A stretch of DNA of 6,143 bases from Bacillota bacterium (GCA_023399095.1 JAEWQS010000030.1:1-6143), one strand, 5' to 3'. Positions 1-5,507 are shown, counted from the stretch's first letter. The notes: a model not told the origin generated them from the letters alone. Numbers and translations: made by a program.

Positions 1-168
1 AATATGGTCCGCCGTGGTCGGCTGATCTCCCAAGGAGCACTGTATGCCGCAGCCACGGGACAAACGCAGCTGCGAGAAAAGCTTCAACAGCTTGCAGAAA
101 GCGAAGCGGAGCCCATTCGCACGCATGCGCTTTGGGCGATTGAAAAACTGAGCGGAGAAGACAAATGA
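1..168 (+). CDS. queG: C-terminal fragment of probable epoxyqueuosine reductase QueG
   Basis: An open frame enters from the left edge and ends at TGA; 55 residues are visible. The text has the rhythm of the HEAT-like repeat that closes QueG proteins: an Arg-rich helix with RGRLISQGALYAA, a short turn (TGQTQ), a second helix with LREKLQQLA, then an acidic linker and PIRTHALWAIEKL, matching the family pattern 'VR.HA.WAL..L'. QueG reduces epoxyqueuosine to queuosine at the wobble base of tRNAs, using cobalamin and iron-sulfur clusters; those domains would lie outside the window. The last codon overlaps the start of ispE (ATGA), so the two are probably translationally coupled. The identification rests only on this C-terminal repeat. 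Another HEAT-repeat protein is possible. Confidence 0.55.
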   Translation, partial: NMVRRGRLISQGALYAAATGQTQLREKLQQLAESEAEPIRTHALWAIEKLSGEDK

Positions 169-1031
169 TTCGACTTAAAGCCTATGCAAAATTGAATCTT
201 TCGCTGGATATCCGAGGTAAACGCCCCGACGGCTATCACGAGCTTGATGGCATCATGCAGAGCATATCTCTTCATGATACGGTGACAATAGAAAAAGCGG
301 ACGACATCTTTGTTGAGATGGATAACGGCCATGTGGATATGCAGCGCAACACGGCTTATCTCGCGGCTAAGGCGTTTGTGCAGCAAACGGGAAAAAGCGG
401 CGCGCGTATTCATATTCGCAAGCGTATACCATCCGAAGCGGGGCTGGGCGGCGCAAGCGCGGACGCCGCCGCTGTGCTGACAGGTCTCAATGTGCTGTAT
501 GGCACTGGACTGAATACACAGCAACTAGCCAACCTTGGCGTGAGTGTCGGCGCAGATGTGCCTTTTGCGCTGACCGGCGGCACGGCGCGTGCCAAGGGCG
601 TGGGCGAGAAATTAAGACAAATCGAAACCGCTAAGCCGCTTCATTTTGTGATTGTGAAGCCGCACGCGGGCGTGTCGACCGTGGAAGCGTTCCGGCGGTA
701 TAAAAAATCAGCTACGTTGCATATCGATACCGTGGAATACGCGCTTGCCAAGGGGGATATCGAGCTATACCTGCGCTACGCAGGCAACGCGCTTGGTATG
801 GCGGCTCTGGGCATTGCCCCGGAAATTATGAAAGCCGCAAACGCGCTGATGGCAGCAGGCGCGAAGCGCGCGCTAATGAGCGGTTCGGGCAGCAGTATGT
901 TTGCCCCGTTTGCCACACAGCAGCAAGCACAGGATTCCGCTGCACGCATCAAAGGAGATTTTGCTTACTGCGGCGCGGTCAGCGCGGTGAAAAAAGGCAT
1001 CGAAATTGAAGATCAGGAGACGAAAGAATGA
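165..1031 (+). CDS. ispE: 4-diphosphocytidyl-2-C-methyl-D-erythritol kinase
   Basis: IspE is a cytosolic GHMP-family kinase that phosphorylates the 2-hydroxyl of CDP-methylerythritol with ATP in the non-mevalonate (MEP) pathway to isopentenyl diphosphate. All three GHMP motifs are present. The N-terminal AYAKLNLSLDI, followed by RPDGYHELDGIMQSI, contains Lys9, equivalent to the catalytic lysine. The ATP-binding loop PSEAGLGGASADAA is at residues 89–102. GADVPFAL contains Asp131, equivalent to the catalytic aspartate. The C-terminal GSGSS is at 240–244. The 288-residue length is normal for the family. The start is supported by GGAG seven bases upstream and by the ATGA overlap with the preceding gene. 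Its stop also overlaps the next start by ATGA, so it sits inside a tightly coupled housekeeping operon. Nothing suggests a defect. Confidence 0.96.
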   Translation: MIRLKAYAKLNLSLDIRGKRPDGYHELDGIMQSISLHDTVTIEKADDIFVEMDNGHVDMQRNTAYLAAKAFVQQTGKSGARIHIRKRIPSEAGLGGASADAAAVLTGLNVLYGTGLNTQQLANLGVSVGADVPFALTGGTARAKGVGEKLRQIETAKPLHFVIVKPHAGVSTVEAFRRYKKSATLHIDTVEYALAKGDIELYLRYAGNALGMAALGIAPEIMKAANALMAAGAKRALMSGSGSSMFAPFATQQQAQDSAARIKGDFAYCGAVSAVKKGIEIEDQETKE

Positions 1032-1723
1032 CGCTTTTTATGAATACTCTCGCCGAAAGGCTTGATAGCCTGGGGCTTAAATATGATGAAACGGTGATTG
1101 AACAGTGTGCCGCTTATTACGAGCGCGTGGTGGAAGCAAATAAGCATCAAAACTTAACGCGCATCACAGACGAAGCACAGGCGGCCGAGCAGCATTTTGC
1201 GGATGCGATGGCGCTTTGCCGCGCGACCGAGCTGCCCGAAAGCTGTCGATTGATAGACATCGGCACGGGCGCGGGCTTTCCGGGCGTGCCGCTTAAGCTG
1301 ATTAGATCTGACATCGATCTTTGTCTGCTTGATGCGTCTGGCAAGAAAACGGATTTCATTAAACAGGCGCTAGCGGATATGAATGTGGGGGCGACGGTGA
1401 TATGCGGACGCGCTGAAGAGCTCGCACGCGGCGATATGCGCGAAAGCTTTGACGTTGTCGTATCGCGTGCGGTGGCGCCGCTGCCCATGCTGTTAGAGCT
1501 TGCGGTGCCGCTGCTCAAAGCTGGCGGCGCTTTGGCGGCATGGAAGGGTGAGACGTTTGAGCAGGAAATAAGCGAAGCCGCATCCGCGATGGAAGAGCTC
1601 GGGTGCGCTGAATCGGGCCGCTATACCGTGGGGCGCGGTGCAATTCTGCTGATACAAAAACAAAAACCCACGCCAGATATTTACCCGCGTAGGTTTTCAA
1701 AAATTAAAAGCAATCCTCTGTAG
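1028..1723 (+). CDS. rsmG: 16S rRNA (guanine-527-N7)-methyltransferase RsmG (GidB)
   Basis: RsmG transfers a methyl group from S-adenosylmethionine to N7 of G527 in the 530 loop of 16S rRNA; its loss gives low-level streptomycin resistance in several bacteria. The order of family motifs is complete: NKHQNLTRI (38–46), HFADAM (56–61), the SAM-binding DIGTGAGFPGVPLK (77–90), LLDASGKKTDFI (100–111), GRAEE (127–131), VVSRAVAPLP (144–153), AWKG (171–174) and the terminal YPRR...NPL. Length (231) is close to the usual 235–240. Two motifs are slightly divergent: DAS stands where DS is common, and the tail reads YPRRFSKIKSNPL rather than a YPRRPG-type ending. AGGAG eight bases upstream supports the first ATG over the in-frame Met5. 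The gene is often found beside mnmG near the origin; here it follows ispE instead. Confidence 0.95.
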   Translation: MTLFMNTLAERLDSLGLKYDETVIEQCAAYYERVVEANKHQNLTRITDEAQAAEQHFADAMALCRATELPESCRLIDIGTGAGFPGVPLKLIRSDIDLCLLDASGKKTDFIKQALADMNVGATVICGRAEELARGDMRESFDVVVSRAVAPLPMLLELAVPLLKAGGALAAWKGETFEQEISEAASAMEELGCAESGRYTVGRGAILLIQKQKPTPDIYPRRFSKIKSNPL

Positions 1724-1725
1724 TG

Positions 1726-2853
1726 TTATTTCTTCAAATCAATCTTGTATGTTCTATACGTGCGGTAATGACGGCCGCCCACGCGTTCCACGCTGCGGCG
1801 GGATGCCACGTTGGTTTCGTCAATGCAGGACGCTTCGATATATTTGAGCCGTGTTTCCTGCCAATCCTTATATGCCTCAAAGTACATTGCATAGTTGACG
1901 GCCATGTTGTGGTACTCTCTGTCCACCATTTGCACAATGGCTCTCGCGCCTGTGATTTTGCGCTTGTAGTAAAGGTACTTCGCCCAGCCTAACGGCAGTA
2001 TCTTTCCCTTCATACGTTTTAAGACTTGATTGTAATCCGGCAGCGCCACCATAAAGCCGATGGGCTTATCACCCTTGCGCGCAATATAGCAGTAGTGCCC
2101 GTCATAAAACTGTATAAGGCTTTTGAACTCGTCGATCACGGCCTCCAAAGATGGTGTCACAAGATAATCCCACTCCTCGGGCACGCTGTTGTCAAGAATC
2201 TGCTTGATGTCCTTGGCTTCGTTTATGATATCTTTCACGTTAAGCTTATCAACGCGAAAACCACCTTTTTTCTTGGCGTATTCAACCGCTTTCGTATGGC
2301 GTAAGATATCAAAATCCTCAGGATTGAACAAATACGCAAAGTGATCATCGTTCTTGGTAAACCCGTACTTTTCAATAAGCTGTGGATAATAATCCTTGGT
2401 GTGCGCGTTTAATAGCACCGGCGGCCCGTCGTCTCCCATGACCACGAAGCCCTTGCGATCGTCTCCGTTAGAGGGCGATAACGGCCCGATGACGCGCTCC
2501 ATGCCTTTTTCGTTGAGCCAGTCCAGCGAGGCGTCCAGCAAGGCCTTACAGGCGGCAAGATCGTCTATGCATTCAAACATCGAAAAGAATCCCTGTTTTG
2601 ATCCTCTTACGCGGTTTAGCTCATCATCGATACCGACAAGCACGCGGCCCACCGGCTTTTTATCCTTATAGACCATGAAGAAAGCTTGATCGCCGTTTTC
2701 AAACAGCGGGTTTTCCTTGCCTTTAAGCATCTTTTTGGTATCAGCCTTAAGCGGTGCTACCCAATTTTCATCGTCCTTGTAGAATTTAAACTCAAGATTG
2801 ATGAACTTTTTTATATGTCGCGACTTTTTTTCAAGTCTCTTTATCTCGTACAT
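1726..2853 (-). CDS. Two-part GNAT-like N-acetyltransferase family protein, substrate unknown
   Basis: This 375-residue protein matches a family of long GNAT-fold proteins found in Firmicutes and Bacteroidetes, recognised here from its signature phrases and not by search. These are FYKDDENWVAPL (24–35), ENPLF (47–51), VGRVLVGIDDELN (68–80), GFFSMFECIDD (88–98), ERVIGPLSPSNGDDRKGFVV (119–138) and GPPVLLNAHTKDYYPQLIEKYGF (143–165). A second GNAT-like half follows, with YCYIARKGDKPIGFMVALPD (254–273) and the C-terminal YIEASCIDETN...SVERVGGRHYRTYRTYKIDL. Charged N-terminal helices (residues 1–20) precede the fold. There is no signal peptide or membrane segment, so it should be cytosolic. GGGGAG lies ten bases before the ATG. 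It converges on rsmG with a 2-bp gap, leaving no room for separate terminators between them. Function is not known; acyl transfer is inferred from the fold alone. Confidence 0.85.
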   Translation of the reverse strand: MYEIKRLEKKSRHIKKFINLEFKFYKDDENWVAPLKADTKKMLKGKENPLFENGDQAFFMVYKDKKPVGRVLVGIDDELNRVRGSKQGFFSMFECIDDLAACKALLDASLDWLNEKGMERVIGPLSPSNGDDRKGFVVMGDDGPPVLLNAHTKDYYPQLIEKYGFTKNDDHFAYLFNPEDFDILRHTKAVEYAKKKGGFRVDKLNVKDIINEAKDIKQILDNSVPEEWDYLVTPSLEAVIDEFKSLIQFYDGHYCYIARKGDKPIGFMVALPDYNQVLKRMKGKILPLGWAKYLYYKRKITGARAIVQMVDREYHNMAVNYAMYFEAYKDWQETRLKYIEASCIDETNVASRRSVERVGGRHYRTYRTYKIDLKK

Positions 2854-2896
2854 ATGTTGTCATCTCCCCAACCATCCAAAATATATGTCATCATTA

Positions 2897-2926
2897 ATAA
2901 TACATCAGCTTATTCTTTGACGACAA
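2897..2926 (-). promoter_or_regulatory. Candidate promoter of the GNAT-like gene
   Basis: On the minus strand a TTGTCG box (2921–2926) and a TATTAT box (2897–2902) are separated by 18 bases, and a TG lies directly before the TATTAT. The predicted start near 2890 gives an untranslated leader of about 37 bases ending in the GGGGAG ribosome binding site. The boxes are imperfect and the surroundings are AT-rich, so chance matches are easy here. Confidence 0.4.
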
Positions 2927-3076
2927 TTACAAAAATATTAACAATTGGCGATTAAGATCGAAATAGCGCAATATAATTAGATTAGCTAACAATTATATAA
3001 CAATATAATGGATTTTTATATAGATTATTACTAAATGATAACACAGACTTAACGTATAAGGCAAAGTGTTTCAAAT
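2927..3076. other. AT-rich intergenic stretch with no recognisable gene
   Basis: This 150-bp stretch is much richer in A+T than the rest of the window and has many TATA-like strings (for example around 2990–3030). It carries no ORF with a ribosome binding site. It separates the 3' end of the structured RNA from the promoter of the GNAT-like gene. I tested the TATAAT at 3004–3009 and the TTGACG at 2917–2922 on the plus strand; neither has a partner box at proper spacing. Confidence 0.5.
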
Positions 3077-3293
3077 AAATAAGGCGGCGGCTGACCTGGT
3101 TTTTGCCCCCACATCCGCCGGCTGGGCATTTTGCTCATAAGGCACTTTTGCCTCCCCACGACTTTGCCTCTCGGGATTGCTCCCGGCCGGACTGACTCCT
3201 AAACCGCGCCATGCTCACCGGACTTTGCCGGGTTACGTGGGTCGTTTCGCCCGCGACTGGCATCGACTTTCAACCACAGACCCGCCACCTTAT
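3077..3293 (-). ncRNA. Structured non-coding RNA, about 217 nt, possibly raiA motif
   Basis: The minus strand encodes a GC-rich RNA lying in AT-rich surroundings, behind a near-consensus promoter. Its ends pair: 3282–3295 with 3077–3090 gives 14 bp. One pair is U-G in the minus-strand RNA (3287/3085) but would be a C·A mismatch in the plus-strand RNA, which fixes the orientation. Internal hairpins are UGG-UUGA-AAG-UCGA-UG-CCA (3276–3258), GUCG/CGAC (3257–3241), CCGG-CAAAGU-CCGG (3231–3218), CGGGA-GCAA-UCCCG with a GNRA loop (3185–3172), AGGCA-AAAG-UGCCU (3153–3140) and UGCCC/GGGCA (3128–3104). A long-range helix CCACG/CGUGG (3240–3236 with 3160–3156) encloses the centre. The sequence GGCAAAGUC occurs twice. 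The closing stem is followed by UUAUUUAUUU, which may terminate transcription. Hallmarks of RNase P RNA, tmRNA, SRP RNA and 6S RNA are missing. The raiA motif, a similarly sized RNA of Firmicutes, is my leading family guess at about 45%. Exact ends are inferred. Confidence 0.75.
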
Positions 3294-3298
3294 CTGCG

Positions 3299-3327
3299 AT
3301 TATAAGGGGCGGCTTTCAATAAGTCAA
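3299..3327 (-). promoter_or_regulatory. Strong housekeeping promoter of the structured RNA
   Basis: On the minus strand TTGACT (3322–3327) and a perfect TATAAT (3299–3304) are separated by exactly 17 bases, matching the sigma-A consensus at 11 of 12 positions. The predicted start, six to seven bases downstream near 3292–3293, falls at the first bases of the RNA's closing helix. This agreement between two independent signals is the main reason to accept both the promoter and the RNA gene. A promoter this good suggests strong constitutive transcription. Confidence 0.8.
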
Positions 3328-3384
3328 ACTGTGAAGGTTCATATCTCGGCATGTTATTTTACATTTAAGTCTTATGGTGCAAGA

Positions 3385-3412
3385 TTGATTTATTCGGCTG
3401 TCGTGTTATAAT
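3385..3412 (+). promoter_or_regulatory. Promoter of the corA operon, extended -10 type
   Basis: TTGATT (3385–3390) and TATAAT (3407–3412) lie 16 bases apart, and TGT directly before the TATAAT forms an extended -10 element (TGnTATAAT). The start is expected near 3419, giving corA a leader of about 170 nt, which is long for a simple untranslated region. The promoter is divergent from that of the structured RNA, with under 60 bp between the two -35 boxes. Confidence 0.72.
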
Positions 3413-3442
3413 GAGAATGGCTCAAAACTTGGGCTTATATTC

Positions 3443-3460
3443 GTCCGTAAAATTACGGAC
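3443..3460. repeat. Perfect 18-bp palindrome early in the corA leader
   Basis: GTCCGTAA and TTACGGAC form perfect 8-bp arms around AA. The palindrome starts about 24 bases after the predicted transcription start. It could be a dimeric-repressor operator or an RNA hairpin; the following TTTCGCGTTT is only a poor terminator tail. It does not match the Fur, PerR or MntR boxes as I know them. Confidence 0.6.
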
Positions 3461-3482
3461 TTTCGCGTTTCAAGGAGGTGGT

Positions 3483-3569
3483 ATGCGTGGACGCGGACCC
3501 TATATTAAGATATACACATTCCGGCGGCGTGCATACCGACAGGCAGGCATAGGTGCACCCCGCCACTAA
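3483..3569 (+). CDS. Candidate 28-residue Arg/Tyr-rich leader peptide upstream of corA
   Basis: An ATG lies four bases after AGGAGG, part of AAGGAGGTG, the best Shine-Dalgarno match in the window. The same short spacing serves radC here, so it is workable in this organism. The peptide is basic, with seven Arg and three Tyr, and three consecutive Arg codons (CGG CGG CGT) fall inside RNA segment 2. Its TAA lies in the loop of the hairpin that hides the corA ribosome binding site, 18 bases before the corA ATG, so a ribosome reaching this stop would open that hairpin. It is too short for family recognition, and I know of no homologue. A second frame using GTG at 3487 competes for the same Shine-Dalgarno sequence. 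Confidence 0.4.
   Translation: MRGRGPYIKIYTFRRRAYRQAGIGAPRH
3487..3552 (+). CDS. Alternative 21-residue leader peptide with GTG start
   Basis: A GTG lies eight bases after AGGAGG, the more usual spacing, and opens a frame beginning (M)DADPILRYTHSGG and ending in TAG. The stop sits just before RNA segment 3, so a terminating ribosome would cover that segment and free the corA ribosome binding site. The early DADP is loosely reminiscent of the acidic/proline start (MEPDP) of the enterobacterial MgtL leader, which destabilises ribosomes at low Mg2+. That resemblance is four residues long and may be chance. Only one of this frame and the overlapping ATG frame need be real. Confidence 0.25.
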   Translation: MDADPILRYTHSGGVHTDRQA

Positions 3570-3587
3570 GAAAGGCGGTGCTTGCCA

Positions 3588-4520
3588 ATGATACAGTATA
3601 ACAAGACGATAAACGGCGTTTTGATAGAGCAAAGCGCGGGCGGCGACGGCGTCTGGATTCATCTTTTGAATCCCACGCGCGATGAGCTGGAGCAGGTGTG
3701 TGCGCAGTCCGGTGCGCAGATGGATTTGCTTCAGGCCGCGCTCGACGAAGAGGAAACGCCGCGTCTCGAAAGAGAAGACGATCAGGCGCTGATACTCGTC
3801 GATATTCCCGTTGTTGAGCCTGAGGGCACATCGTTTATGTACAACACGATACCGCTCGGCATCCTGCTGCTCGACAACATGGTGATTACGGTCTGTCTTG
3901 AAGAAACGACAATTATCGACGATTTTTTAGAGAGCCGCGTGCGCGGCTTCGATACGTGCAAAAAGACACGGTTCATTCTGCAGCTGCTGTTTAAATCGAG
4001 CACAAAGTTTTTGCAATATCTTAGGCAGATAGACAAGGCCACCACGCAGGTGGAAAACGCGCTGCGCAAGAATATGCGCAACAGCGAGCTAATGGGCATG
4101 CTCAAGCTGGAAAAATCGCTCGTGTTTTTCTCCACATCGCTAAAATCCAATGAGGCTGTGCTGGAAAAGCTGTTAAAGCCGGGTATGATTAAGCAATATC
4201 CTGAGGATACCGATCTTCTCGAAGACGTCATCATAGAGAACAAGCAGGCCATGGAGATGTCCACGATATACCGAAGCATTTTAACGGGCACAATGAGCAC
4301 GTTTGCATCCATCATATCCAACAGCTTGAACAACGTCATGAAGTTCCTCGCAGCCATCACGATCATCATCGCAGTGCCTACGCTGCTCGCGAGCTTATGG
4401 GGCATGAACGTGCCCGTGCCGTTTAAAGATACGGCATTTGGTTTCTGGGCGATTATCGGCGTTTCTTTGGTGGGCGCGGCGCTGACGGTTTATATACTCT
4501 GGCGCAAGAAGATGCTATAG
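3588..4520 (+). CDS. corA: CorA-family divalent metal ion transporter
   Basis: CorA proteins are homopentameric inner-membrane channels for Mg2+ (some carry Co2+, Ni2+ or Zn2+). The 310-residue length is typical. The large cytosolic N-terminal domain includes ALDEEETPRLEREDD (51–65), a family hallmark, and long helices (about 125–250) form the stalk. Two C-terminal membrane segments follow, near 251–271 and 285–305. The first ends in the diagnostic pore motif GMN (272–274), here LWGMNVPVP. The protein ends in the basic WRKKML on the cytosolic side. ATG is preferred because AAAGGCGG lies nine bases upstream. An in-frame TTG two codons earlier is also possible but sits only three bases from that site. 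The ribosome binding site is imperfect and lies in a hairpin, suggesting controlled translation. It is the first gene of a probable four-gene operon. Transport specificity cannot be read from the sequence. Confidence 0.93.
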   Translation: MIQYNKTINGVLIEQSAGGDGVWIHLLNPTRDELEQVCAQSGAQMDLLQAALDEEETPRLEREDDQALILVDIPVVEPEGTSFMYNTIPLGILLLDNMVITVCLEETTIIDDFLESRVRGFDTCKKTRFILQLLFKSSTKFLQYLRQIDKATTQVENALRKNMRNSELMGMLKLEKSLVFFSTSLKSNEAVLEKLLKPGMIKQYPEDTDLLEDVIIENKQAMEMSTIYRSILTGTMSTFASIISNSLNNVMKFLAAITIIIAVPTLLASLWGMNVPVPFKDTAFGFWAIIGVSLVGAALTVYILWRKKML

Positions 4521-4538
4521 CGAAAGGAATCACGGCTT

Positions 4539-4745
4539 ATGCCATTGCTTAAATACATCTGTGAAGACTGCAAGCATGTTTTCGAGGAGCTTACAACAGC
4601 GGATAAAAAGCCGCCCTGTCCGCAATGCGCGTCCGGCAACACGGCACGGTATTATCAGGGCAAGTGTTATTTCGGCGGCAGCGGCAAAGGCGGCGGTGGT
4701 TGCAGCGGAGGAAGCTGCAGCAGCTGCAAGGGCTGCGGCGGTTGA
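4539..4745 (+). CDS. FmdB-type small zinc ribbon protein with Cys/Gly tail
   Basis: This 68-residue protein opens with MPLLKYICEDCKHVFEEL and continues with CPQC. The two CxxC pairs (Cys8/Cys11 and Cys27/Cys30) make a zinc ribbon of the FmdB-type family, whose members are often called putative regulatory proteins without firm evidence. After the ribbon comes RYYQGKCYFGG, then a flexible tail (46–68) of Gly, Ser and Cys with Cys55, Cys60, Cys63 and Cys66. The tail may bind a second metal or be disordered. AAAGGA ten bases upstream is the ribosome binding site. The gene starts 18 bases after corA and ends 12 bases before radC, which places it in the same transcript. Its role is unknown. Confidence 0.87.
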   Translation: MPLLKYICEDCKHVFEELTTADKKPPCPQCASGNTARYYQGKCYFGGSGKGGGGCSGGSCSSCKGCGG

Positions 4746-4757
4746 TGCGGAGGCGGT

Positions 4758-5507
4758 ATGCACGAGGGACACAGGGAACGGCTCACAAACCGGTTTATCA
4801 ATGAAGGGCTGGAGGGCTTTGAAGAGCACGAGATACTCGAGTTTCTGCTCTTCTATGCGTTGCCGCGCGTGGATACCAACATGATTGCCCACCGGCTTAT
4901 CAAAACCTTTGGCAGCCTCGCGGGAGTGCTCGAGGCAGATCCTAAGGATTTGTCTTCGGTGAGCGGCATCGGCCCTAAGGCAGCGGCTTACCTTTGCATG
5001 TTTCCCGAGGTGTTTCGCGCGTATGAGCGCAGTAAGCTGGGGAAAAAGCCGGTTCTGAGATCCATCAAGGATGCGTGCGATTTTGCACGGACGCTGCTTT
5101 TCGGCAAACCATATGAGCAGTTTTATGTGATCTGGTTGGGCACTCAGAACCGCGTGATTCACTATGAGAGGCTGTCTGAAGGCAGCGTGAGTGAATCGCC
5201 TGTGTATTTAAACCGGCTCGCGTCGACAGCACTGCGGCATCATGCTGTAAAGGGTGTAATCGCGCACAATCATCCAGGCGGCAAGGTAACACCGTCCAAA
5301 GCGGATATTGAGACCACACAAAGTATATTAAGAACACTCGCCGTGCTGGATATCGAGCTTGTCGATCATATTATCGTCAGTGAAAACGAAGCCTTCAGCT
5401 TTCAGGCCGATTCTCTGATGGGCAAGCGCGACCTGCCGGGACGTGAGGCGTACGCCGCTGAATACGCAGGTGTGCAGCAGCTGCATATGGCACTAAAGCG
5501 TGAATAA
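4758..5507 (+). CDS. radC: RadC family JAB1/MPN-domain protein
   Basis: The order of RadC features is complete over 249 residues. The N-terminal GHRERLTNRF (4–13), HEILEFLLFYALPRVDTN (24–41) and a helix-hairpin-helix around SGIGPKAA (69–76) form the DNA-binding-like half. The C-terminal JAB1/MPN metalloprotease-like domain carries AHNHPGGKVTPSKAD, giving the H-x-H-x10-D zinc ligands His170, His172 and Asp183. Most relatives have HNHPSG; here the Ser is Gly. RadC was once linked to DNA repair through an E. coli mutation later assigned to another gene, so its cellular function is unsettled. GGAGG four bases before the ATG is a short but clear ribosome binding site. The Met is also where the family's conserved GHR segment begins. 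The gene lies between the zinc ribbon gene and a GNAT gene in one operon. Confidence 0.94.
   Translation: MHEGHRERLTNRFINEGLEGFEEHEILEFLLFYALPRVDTNMIAHRLIKTFGSLAGVLEADPKDLSSVSGIGPKAAAYLCMFPEVFRAYERSKLGKKPVLRSIKDACDFARTLLFGKPYEQFYVIWLGTQNRVIHYERLSEGSVSESPVYLNRLASTALRHHAVKGVIAHNHPGGKVTPSKADIETTQSILRTLAVLDIELVDHIIVSENEAFSFQADSLMGKRDLPGREAYAAEYAGVQQLHMALKRE

Larger units (their letters stand above)
3419..3587 (+). promoter_or_regulatory. Putative translational attenuator in the corA leader
   Basis: Four segments can form two exclusive folds. In the first, segment 1 (GGTATGC 3480–3486 plus ACGC 3491–3494) pairs with segment 2 (GCGT 3527–3530 plus GCATACC 3531–3537). A TATAT-TAAG-ATATA hairpin caps this stem. 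Segment 3 (GCA 3555–3557, CCGCC 3560–3564) then pairs with segment 4 (GGCGG 3574–3578, TGC 3579–3581), extended by GGCA 3546–3549 with TGCC 3583–3586. This hides the corA ribosome binding site AAAGGCGG. In the second fold, segment 2 (3523–3534) pairs with segment 3 (3553–3564) in 11 bp with one C·C mismatch, leaving the site free. A very strong Shine-Dalgarno sequence AAGGAGGTG (3472–3480) directs ribosomes into this region through a short leader ORF. The layout resembles ermC-type translational attenuation. Which signal is sensed is unknown; Mg2+ is a guess from the downstream gene. Pairings were worked out by hand without energies. Confidence 0.5.

Noticed and set aside
2917..2941. TTGACG with TATTAA as a plus-strand promoter
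   Set aside because: The spacing is only 13 bases and no gene or RNA follows on that strand.
3004..3009. TATAAT on the plus strand in the AT-rich gap
   Set aside because: It has no -35 box at suitable spacing, and nothing that needs a plus-strand promoter follows before the corA promoter.
3077..3293. RNase P RNA, SRP RNA, tmRNA, 6S RNA or cobalamin riboswitch
   Set aside because: GAAAGUC and GUCAG strings recall parts of these RNAs. The RNase P core, SRP domain IV, a tRNA-like tmRNA end, a 6S-type long duplex and the B12-box context are all missing.
3211..3411. 66-codon plus-strand ORF in the intergenic region
   Set aside because: It runs antisense through the structured RNA and its promoter, has no ribosome binding site, and its translation matches nothing I know.
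3419..3587. M-box or manganese (yybP-ykoY) riboswitch in front of corA
   Set aside because: The conserved core sequences of these riboswitches as I remember them are absent. The short ORF and competing hairpins explain the leader better.
3582..3587. TTG as the corA start, two codons before the ATG
   Set aside because: It is only three bases from the AAAGGCGG ribosome binding site, while the ATG has nine-base spacing. It cannot be fully excluded.
4530..5162. Long minus-strand ORF opposite the zinc ribbon gene and radC
   Set aside because: It is a shadow of two well-recognised plus-strand genes. Its Ala-rich run is the reverse of the Gly/Cys tail codons.
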